This document shows positions 8,324 to 17,157 of a stretch of DNA of 64,000 nt, piece after piece. The translations under genes and the position numbers were made by a program. Each line of letters starts with the position of its first letter. The first letter of the stretch is position 1. A model generated the notes under the pieces. That model had not been told where the DNA came from, ran no database searches, and was given only the letters and a program-made list of their open reading frames with translations. The DNA comes from RGIG4079 sp045596365 (GTDB taxonomy: Bacteria > Bacteroidota > Bacteroidia > Bacteroidales > Muribaculaceae): the NCBI GenBank assembly GCA_045596365.1, contig JAZOCE010000025.1:55611-119610 (forward strand), given 5' to 3'.

Positions 8324-9886
8324 ATGATTAGTGTAAGAATTTTGTTTATTACTTTATGCCTATGTCCATTTTTGGCGTATGCGGGAATTAAAATTCCTAC
8401 AACTCTTGATGGAGCATTAGATTTATTTGATGAGGTTGTCAAGAACAAGGATTTATATGTTAATAGTAGATATGCTTTAATAGACTCTATCAAAGCACAA
8501 GAAACATTGTCTAACCGCTTGATGATATATGAGAAAGTCGGTAGCGAATACAGTGGCGTGAATGTTGATTCTGCTATTTATTATTACTCCCGAGGGTTAG
8601 AAGTGTCTATAATGTTGGGTGATACAATTATGGAGCAGCGTTTTCGCTTATTGAAAGCTGCGATTATGCCTATTGTAGGGGTGGTCAAGGAGAGTGTGGA
8701 AGAGTATGATATAATCTCATTAGGATATATTTATCCTGAAAATAAGGAACTTTTCTATGAAGCCGGCAATAGGTTTAATTTCTATGTTACTGCATTTTAT
8801 CCCTACTCGGAATTGAAGCAAAAGTATCTTAAAAAAGGTGTTGCGTGTAATGATTCGTTATTATCAATATTGCCTGTTGATGAGCCTCGTTATAAATTGT
8901 ATGCCGCACAAGTTGCGTATGTAAAAAGAGATATAGTAGAGGCTGTTGCGTTGTTAGACGAACTGATTTCAGGAGTGTCAGTTGAAGATAATCTCTTTGC
9001 AATAGCATCAAGTATGCGTGCATCTATATCAATTGAGTTGGCTAACCATGATGAGTATTTGTATTATCTTTCATTATCGGCCATATCTGATATTATAGCC
9101 GGAATAAAGGAAGGTACGTCATTGCAGATGTTGGGAGTCGCATTATATGAAAATAATGATATTGATAGAGCTTATTTAGCGTTAACTATTGCGTTGGATA
9201 ATGCTGTCAGCTCGGGTGCTCGTATTCGAGCGATGGAAACGTCGCAGTCAGTACCTGTTATATCTCAGACTTTTAGGGCTAAAGACCAACGTAAAATGTT
9301 TTGGTTATTGGTTTTAGCTATATGTTTAATCGTGGCGATAATTGGAATTGTTTTTATTACAATGTATTTGTATCGCGAAAAACGCAAACTTGAAATATTG
9401 CGTTTGAGGCTAATGAAATCCAATTATGCGAAGGAGACCTATATGAGCAAATTCTTAAATTTATGCTCTTTGTATATGGATAAACTTGATGATTTTAATA
9501 GGTTAGTTGGTCGAAAAATTGTTGCCGGACAACTTGAAGAGCTTCATTCATTAATAAAACGAGGACAAATAGTTGAAGAACAGACTAAATTGTTTTATGA
9601 AATGTTTGATGATGCGTTTGTTCACATATATCCGACGTTTGTTGCTGAAGTAAATGCATTGTTGCATCCCGATAGACAAGTAGCGTTACATAATGATGCT
9701 TGTCTTAATATGGAGATGAGAATACTCGCTTTTATGAGAGTGGGAATTGTTGATAATGCGCAAATAGCGCGTTTCTTGGGACTTTCATTGAATACTATTT
9801 ATGCCTATAGAAACAAGATGCGTAATAGAGCCGTAAATAGAGATGAGTTTGAACAGGATGTATTAAAGATTGGTCATATCGGTTGA
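8324..9886 (+). CDS. Membrane-anchored DUF6377-type regulator with C-terminal helix-turn-helix
   Basis: A 520-residue protein. A signal peptide (ILFITLCLCPFLAYA) precedes a helical, TPR-like periplasmic region of about 300 residues. One transmembrane segment follows (about residues 327-347, FWLLVLAICLIVAIIGIVF), then a cytoplasmic helical part ending in a LuxR-like helix-turn-helix (NAQIARFLGLSLNTIYAYRNKMRNRA). This architecture is common in Bacteroidetes as a one-component membrane sensor of the DUF6377 type. Ligand and targets are unknown. It stands alone, upstream of a candidate small RNA and a polysaccharide cluster. Confidence 0.75.
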   Translation: MISVRILFITLCLCPFLAYAGIKIPTTLDGALDLFDEVVKNKDLYVNSRYALIDSIKAQETLSNRLMIYEKVGSEYSGVNVDSAIYYYSRGLEVSIMLGDTIMEQRFRLLKAAIMPIVGVVKESVEEYDIISLGYIYPENKELFYEAGNRFNFYVTAFYPYSELKQKYLKKGVACNDSLLSILPVDEPRYKLYAAQVAYVKRDIVEAVALLDELISGVSVEDNLFAIASSMRASISIELANHDEYLYYLSLSAISDIIAGIKEGTSLQMLGVALYENNDIDRAYLALTIALDNAVSSGARIRAMETSQSVPVISQTFRAKDQRKMFWLLVLAICLIVAIIGIVFITMYLYREKRKLEILRLRLMKSNYAKETYMSKFLNLCSLYMDKLDDFNRLVGRKIVAGQLEELHSLIKRGQIVEEQTKLFYEMFDDAFVHIYPTFVAEVNALLHPDRQVALHNDACLNMEMRILAFMRVGIVDNAQIARFLGLSLNTIYAYRNKMRNRAVNRDEFEQDVLKIGHIG

Positions 9887-10035
9887 ATTTTGTGGTATTT
9901 AATAATATAATTATTTATATTTATATGTGATTGTTTTATGCGTAAACCAAAGTAAATTAATAAGATATGGAATATATGGTTATATATTTGTTTATATTTT
10001 AGTTATATAATATTATGTTTACGAGAAATCTGTCT

Positions 10036-10043
10036 TAATTTTG
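10036..10043 (+). promoter_or_regulatory. -7 box upstream of a candidate small RNA
   Basis: TAATTTTG matches TAnnTTTG. The -33 match is weak (GTTT at 10017-10020 with a 15-base spacer). Confidence 0.4.
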
Positions 10044-10046
10044 CAA

Positions 10047-10228
10047 AAGAGTCAAGAAAATTGACTGGATTAAAGCAAAAAGGTAGATAGAAAGAATTAG
10101 TTTTTAGGGTTAGTATTTTAATGTTAAATTTAGTGTTTTATAGCACAATGTGTTTTATGTTAGGTTTGTAATCTTGGTACAATTCCGAGGAAAAAATTAG
10201 CCGCTTCGTGAGAAGTGGCTTTTTTATT
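10047..10228 (+). ncRNA. Candidate small RNA of about 180 nt
   Basis: A 337-base gene-free interval holds a -7 box (10036-10043), a 5' hairpin AGTCAA-GAAAA-TTGACT (10050-10066) right at the predicted start, and a strong plus-strand terminator at 10199-10228. The next gene downstream is on the opposite strand, so the transcript would stand alone. The size would fit several regulatory RNAs, but I do not recognise a known family. It could also be just the 3' end of the DUF6377 transcript. Confidence 0.35.
10199..10228. terminator. Bidirectional terminator
   Basis: AGCCGCTTC (10199-10207) and GAAGTGGCT (10212-10220) form a 9-bp stem with a GTGA loop. T-rich tracts lie on both sides, so it can end the candidate small RNA on the plus strand and the glycosyltransferase operon on the minus strand. 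Confidence 0.8.
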
Positions 10229-10961
10229 TTAAGTAGTAAAAATATCGTGCCAAAAGTTTTATCAATGGAATTTTCATTCCGTTTTCTTTTAGAGCTTTGT
10301 GCTTTTCTTTATTGTTGGTGTATATGCGGTTTTTTAATTGGGTAGATAACCCTCCGGAGCGCATAGTAACCATGTTTAATGGGATATATTCTCCATAGAT
10401 GTTATGAACAAGCATTAATCTTACGAATAGTTCAAAGTCAGCGCCAACGATATAGTCCTCTTTGTATTTTCCGTATTTATCGTAAATATCTTTTCTTAAA
10501 TATAGAGATGGATGTGGTGGTGCTATTCCTATCTTTAACATTGCTGGGATGAAATTTTTGGAGGAATAAAGTCTGACACATTTGCCTTTTTTGTTGATAA
10601 AATTAACGTCTCCATATATCATGACGGTTTGTGCTGATTTAAATTTTTCAGCAACTTGTGATAGAATATCCAGTGAAGAGAAGTAGTCGTTGCCATGAAG
10701 AAGCCCAATGATTTCACCCTTAGCGAGCTTAATACCTTTGTTAATTGCATTATATACGCCATTGTCGGGCTCGCTGATATATCTAATTTTGTTAGGATAT
10801 TTGGATTGCCATTGTTTTATAATGTCTAATGAATTATCGGAACTATTTCCGTCAATAATGACATAGTCAATATCTGTATGTGTTTGGTTGATAACACTAT
10901 AAATGGTTTCGTTAAGCGTAACTTCATTATTTTTTGTCGCTGTAATAATTGTGATTTTCAT
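10224..10961 (-). CDS. Glycosyltransferase family 2
   Basis: Glycosyltransferase of about 245 residues with a GT-A fold start (MKITIITATKNNEVTLNETI), the VIDGNSSDNSLDIIKQW segment and the DxD-like region ISEPDNGVYNAINKG. GADFELFVRL comes later. This is the WcaA-like type common in capsule and O-antigen loci. The frame extends to 11036, but the ATG at 10961 overlaps the upstream stop (TAATG), which indicates translational coupling and the true start. Last gene of a three-gene minus-strand cluster. Confidence 0.88.
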   Translation of the reverse strand: MKITIITATKNNEVTLNETIYSVINQTHTDIDYVIIDGNSSDNSLDIIKQWQSKYPNKIRYISEPDNGVYNAINKGIKLAKGEIIGLLHGNDYFSSLDILSQVAEKFKSAQTVMIYGDVNFINKKGKCVRLYSSKNFIPAMLKIGIAPPHPSLYLRKDIYDKYGKYKEDYIVGADFELFVRLMLVHNIYGEYIPLNMVTMRSGGLSTQLKNRIYTNNKEKHKALKENGMKIPLIKLLARYFYYLK

Positions 10962-12391
10962 TATATTTCGGATTGTTGTAAGTAATAACAGATCATTAAC
11001 GTGATTATTAGGAGGCTGCAATAAATACATCCCCAAGCGTTTAATGATTTCTTACATAGATATTTATCCCACACATATACTGCTGCAGGAATTAATAGCG
11101 GAATGAATGGGAGTGCATATCTTGATACTGTTCCGGCAAAAAGATATGCAGGAATGAGCCAAAGAATGATGCCTATTAGCGTAATGCGTTTAAGAATTGA
11201 TGATGCGTTTTTCCATGCACCAAAAAGAAAATACAAAATTAAGCCTCCTATTAAATACCAGGGATAGGCAATATGGGCATAATCAAGTGTGTATCCGTAT
11301 ATTGTGTCCCGCCCAAAGTTCCAAGGGAATGGTATTAGGAATTGAGTTATCGCACTTATCGGTAAACATAGTATTCGTTTCCATGTGGGATATGAAAAGT
11401 AATCCCCAAAGACTTGATCATAAGCATAGTGATACTTGCTGGAAAAGAAAAAATATGTACTTTCATTCCCATCAATTATTTCAGCAGTTTTGTGAAATGT
11501 ATTGTGATTTATTGAGGATAAATAATTAGATGTAATGAATAATGCGCAAATACAAATAGCTAATAAGATTAATTGTGCAACAATTCTTTTCCTAAATGTG
11601 TTTTTATTTGTGGATAAAATAATTGCGACAATAACAAATAGAATAAATGTATATCTAATCGTTGCGAGAATGATAATACCTAAAATAAAACAGAAAAAAT
11701 CGTTTTTTGAAATGTGGGTATAGTTGTTTTTTAATATTGAAATTAATGTTAAGGTGCATAATGCTATGCCAAAACACAAAAGAGCTTCTTTCAAGAGAAC
11801 GGTTCCAGCTGTGATGTAGTAACATATTGATGCTGTCATAATCATTGCACACGTCGAAATCCATGGGGAAGAATGTTTTTTCTGAGAATTAATTATGCGC
11901 TCTGATGTGATACCGCTAATAATGATGCATAAAAGAATTAATATCATATTAAGGATTAACGGAGCAACAATTGTAGTGCCTGTTACATTCCAAATGTAGG
12001 ATATAATTAATCCATAACCTCGTTGACTTGGTGGCGCGGGTACTCCTCCCGGTAGATTTGAAAAAGCCAATGCATCGCAATAATATCTGTATGCATCGGG
12101 ATTGTTTAAAATAGGCAAGGCTGTTGTTCCGCCTGAAAAGGTCGTAAAATAGTGGACATTTGCGATAATGCCTATTGATAACGCTGTTGTGCTAATCAAT
12201 AGAGTCCACCACCCGGCAATGTTCCGATGACGATATTTTTGATATATTATGGAAATTATAAGCCATGAACCAATCATGGCAAGCATAGTGCTATATGTCT
12301 CGGCTCCCGGCAATATTTGTAGCGTGCACCATATGATTAATATGGTGCATATTTGTGCGCAAATGAAGATTCGCATCTGTTTGTTAGTCAT
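10961..12391 (-). CDS. Polytopic membrane protein, polysaccharide polymerase or GT-C type
   Basis: A 476-residue protein with about 11-12 predicted transmembrane helices. A periplasmic loop with NNPDAYRYYCDALAF follows the second or third helix, and a late loop contains PFPWNFGRDTIYGYTLDYAH. Acidic residues in an early external loop are typical of GT-C glycosyltransferases and some Wzy-like polymerases. The neighbouring glycosyltransferase and methyltransferase place it in surface glycan assembly. I cannot assign a specific family; a flippase is less likely given the helix count and loop pattern. Confidence 0.6.
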   Translation of the reverse strand: MTNKQMRIFICAQICTILIIWCTLQILPGAETYSTMLAMIGSWLIISIIYQKYRHRNIAGWWTLLISTTALSIGIIANVHYFTTFSGGTTALPILNNPDAYRYYCDALAFSNLPGGVPAPPSQRGYGLIISYIWNVTGTTIVAPLILNMILILLCIIISGITSERIINSQKKHSSPWISTCAMIMTASICYYITAGTVLLKEALLCFGIALCTLTLISILKNNYTHISKNDFFCFILGIIILATIRYTFILFVIVAIILSTNKNTFRKRIVAQLILLAICICALFITSNYLSSINHNTFHKTAEIIDGNESTYFFFSSKYHYAYDQVFGDYFSYPTWKRILCLPISAITQFLIPFPWNFGRDTIYGYTLDYAHIAYPWYLIGGLILYFLFGAWKNASSILKRITLIGIILWLIPAYLFAGTVSRYALPFIPLLIPAAVYVWDKYLCKKSLNAWGCIYCSLLIITLMICYYLQQSEI

Positions 12392-12410
12392 ACAAAAGTT
12401 GTATAAATAA

Positions 12411-13244
12411 CTATCGTTTTTCTAAAATTACAACATCTTGGAAATCGAGACCTTGCTCATTGCCTGACCATTTTCCTCGATTGATGAGTGTTGTATTTAG
12501 AGAGTTTTCTTTAAAAATATTCAAGAGGTATTTTTCGTGGAAGGCGACATTGGCTTCTTTTACATTTTTGTATAGAAGAGCATAATCGCCAAAAGAATGG
12601 AATTTAAAATATGTTTTTCCTATAGCCATTAATTGGGAAATCTCTTCATTGAGGATAAAGAATGTTGCCAAACATTTTCCTCCGGGTTTTATCACGCGAT
12701 GAATTTGAGATAAATAGTTTTCGACATCTTCAGGCATCATGTGGGTAAATACACTTGTGAGTATGATGCAGTCAAAAGAATTGTTGGGGTAAGGGAACTG
12801 AAAGTTTTGTGCTTTCTCTTCAGTATTGAGGTTGTATAAGTCATTTTTTAGTTCAATATGTTTGAAATGGAAATTATTGAATTTTGATGCGATTTTTTTG
12901 TTGCACCAATCAATCCCATCTTTGACTATATCGAAACCATCATAACTGCCACACTCTCCTAAAATGTTAGTGAGAGGAACAGCAACACGCCCAATGCCAC
13001 AACCAATGTCTAAAACCTTGGAATTTTTGTTTAATCCTGCGTATTTAGTGAGCATGTCGCATATGTGTAATCCTTGTTGCTCAAAATCGCCTGAACCTAT
13101 GAAGATTTTTCCCTTAGGGGGAATCATGCTGTTCTTTTTTTTAAAGATTGACTCATAAAAATCAATTGGGAAATAGTAAATGCGACGAGCCATTCTTCTT
13201 CCGCGAGGAGAAAATTTATAGTATATAGTTCTTAATAAGTCCAT
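12411..13244 (-). CDS. Class I SAM-dependent methyltransferase
   Basis: A 277-residue protein with a Rossmann-type SAM site (KVLDIGCGIGRVAVPL, residues about 76-91), the post-II motif YDGFDIV and the IILTSVFTHM segment with IHRVIKPGGKCLATFF. It probably methylates a sugar or lipid-linked glycan, given the neighbouring glycosyltransferase and membrane protein. First gene of the minus-strand cluster; its -7 box at 13267-13274 leaves a short leader. Confidence 0.85.
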   Translation of the reverse strand: MDLLRTIYYKFSPRGRRMARRIYYFPIDFYESIFKKKNSMIPPKGKIFIGSGDFEQQGLHICDMLTKYAGLNKNSKVLDIGCGIGRVAVPLTNILGECGSYDGFDIVKDGIDWCNKKIASKFNNFHFKHIELKNDLYNLNTEEKAQNFQFPYPNNSFDCIILTSVFTHMMPEDVENYLSQIHRVIKPGGKCLATFFILNEEISQLMAIGKTYFKFHSFGDYALLYKNVKEANVAFHEKYLLNIFKENSLNTTLINRGKWSGNEQGLDFQDVVILEKR

Positions 13245-13266
13245 GGGTAATAGTTTTGTTTGAATG

Positions 13267-13324
13267 CAAAATTACATAAAATCACTGAAATATATGTGTA
13301 TTAGCCATAAAATTCATAAATTTG
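13267..13324. promoter_or_regulatory. Divergent promoters between the methyltransferase and glsA
   Basis: On the minus strand TAATTTTG (13267-13274) serves the methyltransferase. On the plus strand TAAATTTG (13317-13324) serves the long glsA operon and lies four bases before the annotated ATG. Clear TTTG -33 boxes are not seen for either. Confidence 0.5.
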
Positions 13325-13328
13325 TAAT

Positions 13329-14165
13329 ATGGATAATGAGGCTTTAATGAAAATTGATGTTGATGGAGTGCTACGTCAGCGCATCCCACGATATTATCGA
13401 TATATCCCTCGTTTTATAATCCGATGGCTTGAACGCACAGTATGCCAAGATCAACTTAATGATCTGATGGTAAAGAATGGAGATAAAACTGATGCTGAGT
13501 TTTGTGCGGGAGTTTTAGAAAGCCTAAATATCTCATATGATGTTGTCGGAGAGGAAAAACTTCCATCAATAGAAAATCGTAGAGTAATTATTGTGTCAAA
13601 TCATCCTTTGGGGGCTCTCGATGGGATGACAATGATTGATTATATAACAAAACGTTATGGCGGAAATGTGAAATTCGTCGTAAATGATTTGTTGATGGCG
13701 ATAAAACCTCTGTCGGGGGTATTTTTGCCTATAAACAAACATGGAAAACAAAGTCGTAATTCCTCAAATGCTATTGATCAGGCAATGGCTGGGAATGACC
13801 CAATTATAATTTTTCCTGCCGGATTATGTTCTCGTCGTCTACGTAATGGCGAAATTTGTGATCTTGAATGGCGCAAAATGTTTGTAAATAAAAGCGTAGA
13901 ATATCAACGTGATATAATTCCTGTCTATTTTGATGCTAAAAATTCATCGTTTTTTTATAAATTTGCAAAATTACGCGTGCGCTTGGGCTTAAAGTTTAAT
14001 ATTGAAATGATATATTTGCCTCGGGAGATATTTCGTAGTGAAAATGCAAAATTTTCTATTAAAGTAGGTACTCCTATTTCATGGAAAAATTTAACGATAG
14101 GTAAATATGCATTGAAGCAAGCAGCAGAAATAAAAGAAATAGTGTATAACTTGAAAAATCAATAG
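13329..14165 (+). CDS. glsA: Lysophospholipid-type acyltransferase, GlsA-like (glycine lipid O-acylation)
   Basis: A 278-residue acyltransferase of the PlsC/hemolysin-associated class. It has the catalytic H-x4-D motif as NHPLGALDG (residues about 93-101) and the later FPAGLCSRR block. It is paired with the GNAT-type N-acyltransferase just downstream. In Bacteroides thetaiotaomicron such a pair, GlsB (N-acyltransferase) and GlsA (O-acyltransferase), makes glycine lipids. The ATG at 13329 would be almost leaderless; an in-frame ATG at 13347 is an alternative start. Confidence 0.78.
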   Translation: MDNEALMKIDVDGVLRQRIPRYYRYIPRFIIRWLERTVCQDQLNDLMVKNGDKTDAEFCAGVLESLNISYDVVGEEKLPSIENRRVIIVSNHPLGALDGMTMIDYITKRYGGNVKFVVNDLLMAIKPLSGVFLPINKHGKQSRNSSNAIDQAMAGNDPIIIFPAGLCSRRLRNGEICDLEWRKMFVNKSVEYQRDIIPVYFDAKNSSFFYKFAKLRVRLGLKFNIEMIYLPREIFRSENAKFSIKVGTPISWKNLTIGKYALKQAAEIKEIVYNLKNQ

Positions 14166-14197
14166 CCGATTTTAGAAAGTTCGAATATCGTAGAATC

Positions 14198-15148
14198 ATG
14201 GAAGAAAAAATCATAGATCCAATACCTCAATCATTGATAGAAGCAGAGTTGACTCCTGACAAATTTTTACGTATAACAAACAAAGGTAATAACCTCATTT
14301 ATGTGGTTGATGCTTTTAATGCTCCAAATGTGATGCGAGAAGTTGGACGATTGAGAGAAATTGCATTCCGATCTGCAGGGGGAGGTACCGGAAAATCATG
14401 TGATATAGATGAATTTGATGTAATGGAAATTCCATGTAAACAATTAATAGTATGGGATCCTGATGCTCATTTGATTTTGGGAGGATATCGTTTTATTACC
14501 GGAAAAGATATAAAATTGGATGAAAATGGTATTCCACATATTGCGACGTCTCACATGTTTAGATTTTCTACAAAATTCATCGAGGAATATTTGCCATATA
14601 CACTTGAACTTGGTCGCTCATTTGTTCGTTTGGAATATCAGTCATCAAAAGCAGGAGCAAAGGCATTATATGCTTTAGATAATCTATGGGATGGGATTGG
14701 TGCATTGACAGTTGTTTACCCTGAGATAAAGTATCTTTTTGGTAAAGTGACGATGTATCCGAGTTATTCAGTGGAATGTCGTAATATGATTTTGTATTTT
14801 TTGACTAAATATTTTCCTGATAAAGAAAAATTAGTAACACCTATCTTTCCATTGAACACAAATATTGACAAGGCAGAGATGGAAAAATTATTTATAGGGA
14901 CTTGTTTTAAGGAGGATTATAAAATCCTGAACATGGCAGTGCGGGAATATGGATATAATATACCTCCATTGGTTAACGCATATATGAGTTTGTCTCCAAC
15001 AATGAGAATGTTTGGAACTGCTATAAATGATGAATTTGGAAATGTAGAAGAAAGCGGAATATTTTTTGCCATAGATGAGATATTTGATGAGAAGAAAGCT
15101 CGTCACATAGGAACTTATCATGCTGAAGAAGCTACTAATCATGTTTAA
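14198..15148 (+). CDS. glsB: N-acyltransferase, GlsB-like (hemolysin/OlsB family)
   Basis: A 316-residue GNAT-fold acyltransferase of the OlsB/hemolysin type (LREIAFRSAGGGTGKSCDID, then GGYRFITGKDI and LELGRSFVRLEYQS). It should transfer a 3-hydroxy fatty acyl chain from acyl-ACP to the amino group of glycine, giving the monoacylated precursor that GlsA then O-acylates. It lies 32 bases after glsA on the same strand. The older label hemolysin for this family is misleading. Confidence 0.8.
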   Translation: MEEKIIDPIPQSLIEAELTPDKFLRITNKGNNLIYVVDAFNAPNVMREVGRLREIAFRSAGGGTGKSCDIDEFDVMEIPCKQLIVWDPDAHLILGGYRFITGKDIKLDENGIPHIATSHMFRFSTKFIEEYLPYTLELGRSFVRLEYQSSKAGAKALYALDNLWDGIGALTVVYPEIKYLFGKVTMYPSYSVECRNMILYFLTKYFPDKEKLVTPIFPLNTNIDKAEMEKLFIGTCFKEDYKILNMAVREYGYNIPPLVNAYMSLSPTMRMFGTAINDEFGNVEESGIFFAIDEIFDEKKARHIGTYHAEEATNHV

Positions 15149-15157
15149 TTAATAACG

Positions 15158-16690
15158 ATGAGCAGATTTTTAAGATATCTTTTGATAGTACTATTCTTAG
15201 TGCCGACAATAATTGTGTCGGCGCAATATCCCGTAAATTATAATGTCTCATTATTGACAAATGCGGGTAGTGGAGATTTTGCTCCATATTATATTGCATC
15301 AAATCAGCATGGTATAATTACACAAAAAAGTGATGCGTTGTTACGATTGAGTGCTTGGCATCCAATGGATACAACAAAAAGATTTAGTTTTGGATTTGGT
15401 ATAGATGCTTTGAGTGGATATAGCGCCACAACATCCTATAAAAGATATGATAATGAGTTAAAAAACTTTTATACCCATGATGAGTCTCCGGCTAATGCGT
15501 GGATACAACAATTATATGGGGAGATAAAATATCGCAGAGTCTTTATTACTCTCGGATTGAAACAACATCAATCGGCTATGTTAAATAATCAGTTGACAAG
15601 TGGCGACTTGATTGAAAGTGGAAATGCACGTCCTATCCCGGAATTAAGAGCGGGATTTATTGATTTTGTTAACATTCCTTTTACAAATGGTTGGATGCAG
15701 ATACAAGGGGAAATTTCTTATGGTCGTACAACCGATACTAAATGGCTTGAAAATCATTATAATTATTACAATCATTTTATCTCAACCGGAGCATGGTACA
15801 CTTATAAACGAGCTTATTTTAGGACTAAACCGACGGAGCGTTTATCTGTAACATTTGGTGCACAAGCAGCCGGACAATTTTCAGGGAAAACAACATTTTA
15901 TAATAAAGGGGAAATAAGGAATGTTGATGACCGAAAATTACAGCTTCGCCATTTCTTCAATATGTTTATTCCCAAAACCGGAGAGGAAGGTTTTGTGTTA
16001 GGAAATCACCTCGGTAGTTGGGATTTAATGGCTCGTTATCGTTTGAAAAATGATGATGAATTGAAGGCATATTTCCAATGGCCGTGGGAAGATGGCTCAG
16101 GAATAGGAAAACTTAACGGATTTGATGGCTTATGGGGTATTGAATATCGTAGCTCTCGTCAAGGATTAGTTAATGGAGTCGTTGTTGAATATCTTGATTT
16201 TACTAATCAATCAGGTCCATTGCATTGGGATCCCGAAGATAATCCGGGAACTACTATAACTGAGGAAAATCACACTGATGGTGGCGATAATTATTATAAC
16301 AATATGAACTATAATGGATATGCTCATTATGGAATGTCGATAGGCTCTCCATTCTTAATATCCCCATTGTATAATCGTGATGGCTATCTTGCCTATATAG
16401 ACAATCGAGTGCGAGGTTTTCATGTCGGATTGATGGGAAGTATCTCTAAATGTGTGGATTATCGCATTATGGGAAGCTATCGTAAAGGATGGGGGACAGG
16501 ATTATTACCTCGAGAAACTCCGGTCGATGATACATCAATGATGATTGAAACGGTATATCGAGTTCCTTCTGTTCAAGGGTTAAATATTAAAGCGCAAGTT
16601 GCATTTGATAATGGCACAATGTATGGCGATACATTTGGCGCACTATTATCAATTACTTATAATGGAATTTTTAATTTAGGAAAGAAATGA
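15158..16690 (+). CDS. Capsule assembly Wzi family outer-membrane protein
   Basis: A 510-residue outer-membrane beta-barrel protein with a signal peptide (LLIVLFLVPTIIVSAQ). Long amphipathic strands follow with features typical of the Bacteroidetes Wzi-like family, such as NAGSGDFAPYYIASNQHG near the start and RVRGFHVGLMGS near the end. E. coli Wzi anchors capsule at the cell surface; here it would attach or organise the surface glycan. It starts nine bases after glsB, and its 3' end overlaps the next gene by four bases. Confidence 0.82.
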   Translation: MSRFLRYLLIVLFLVPTIIVSAQYPVNYNVSLLTNAGSGDFAPYYIASNQHGIITQKSDALLRLSAWHPMDTTKRFSFGFGIDALSGYSATTSYKRYDNELKNFYTHDESPANAWIQQLYGEIKYRRVFITLGLKQHQSAMLNNQLTSGDLIESGNARPIPELRAGFIDFVNIPFTNGWMQIQGEISYGRTTDTKWLENHYNYYNHFISTGAWYTYKRAYFRTKPTERLSVTFGAQAAGQFSGKTTFYNKGEIRNVDDRKLQLRHFFNMFIPKTGEEGFVLGNHLGSWDLMARYRLKNDDELKAYFQWPWEDGSGIGKLNGFDGLWGIEYRSSRQGLVNGVVVEYLDFTNQSGPLHWDPEDNPGTTITEENHTDGGDNYYNNMNYNGYAHYGMSIGSPFLISPLYNRDGYLAYIDNRVRGFHVGLMGSISKCVDYRIMGSYRKGWGTGLLPRETPVDDTSMMIETVYRVPSVQGLNIKAQVAFDNGTMYGDTFGALLSITYNGIFNLGKK

Positions 16691-17139
16691 AAAAGATATA
16701 TAATATAGTTTCGCTATTTGTCCTATCCATTATAATAGCATCGTGTACACATAATAATGGCGATATAGGTCATTATTTTGGTACGTGGAAACTTGAAAGA
16801 ATGACAATTGAAGGAGTAGAAGATGCCGAATATCAAGGGAACATATTCTGGAAATTTCAATCCGGAGTAATGTGCATGGTAAGAGTTGATGATGCAACTC
16901 ATGCTAAAACAGAAGGGTGGGGCACATGGGAAGAAAATGACAATAAATTGAGATTGGATTATACACATCATGATGATGCCAATTCTGAGGGAAGTCAAAA
17001 ATATTCGCCATTGCCGGAAACTCATATTTCAAGAGGAATTACTGAATTGGAAATTCTAAAGCAAAACAGCTCAAAGATGGAGCTTAAGTATATAAATAAC
17101 GACGGTCAAGTGATATTATATTATTTTAACAAGTGGTAA
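16687..17139 (+). CDS. Lipocalin-like lipoprotein
   Basis: A 150-residue protein with a lipoprotein signal peptide (SIIIASC, acylated Cys at about residue 20). A small beta-barrel-like domain starts with GHYFGTWKLERMTIEG, the usual opening of lipocalin-like (DUF4923/lipocalin_4-type) domains in Bacteroidetes. No specific ligand is visible. Its ATGA overlap with the Wzi-like gene indicates coupling. Confidence 0.68.
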   Translation: MKKIYNIVSLFVLSIIIASCTHNNGDIGHYFGTWKLERMTIEGVEDAEYQGNIFWKFQSGVMCMVRVDDATHAKTEGWGTWEENDNKLRLDYTHHDDANSEGSQKYSPLPETHISRGITELEILKQNSSKMELKYINNDGQVILYYFNKW

Positions 17140-17157
17140 AACGCGATTAGAGCTATT

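Noticed and set aside
14198..15148. Hemolysin
   Set aside because: The old family label is misleading; motifs and pairing with the O-acyltransferase fit lipid N-acylation.
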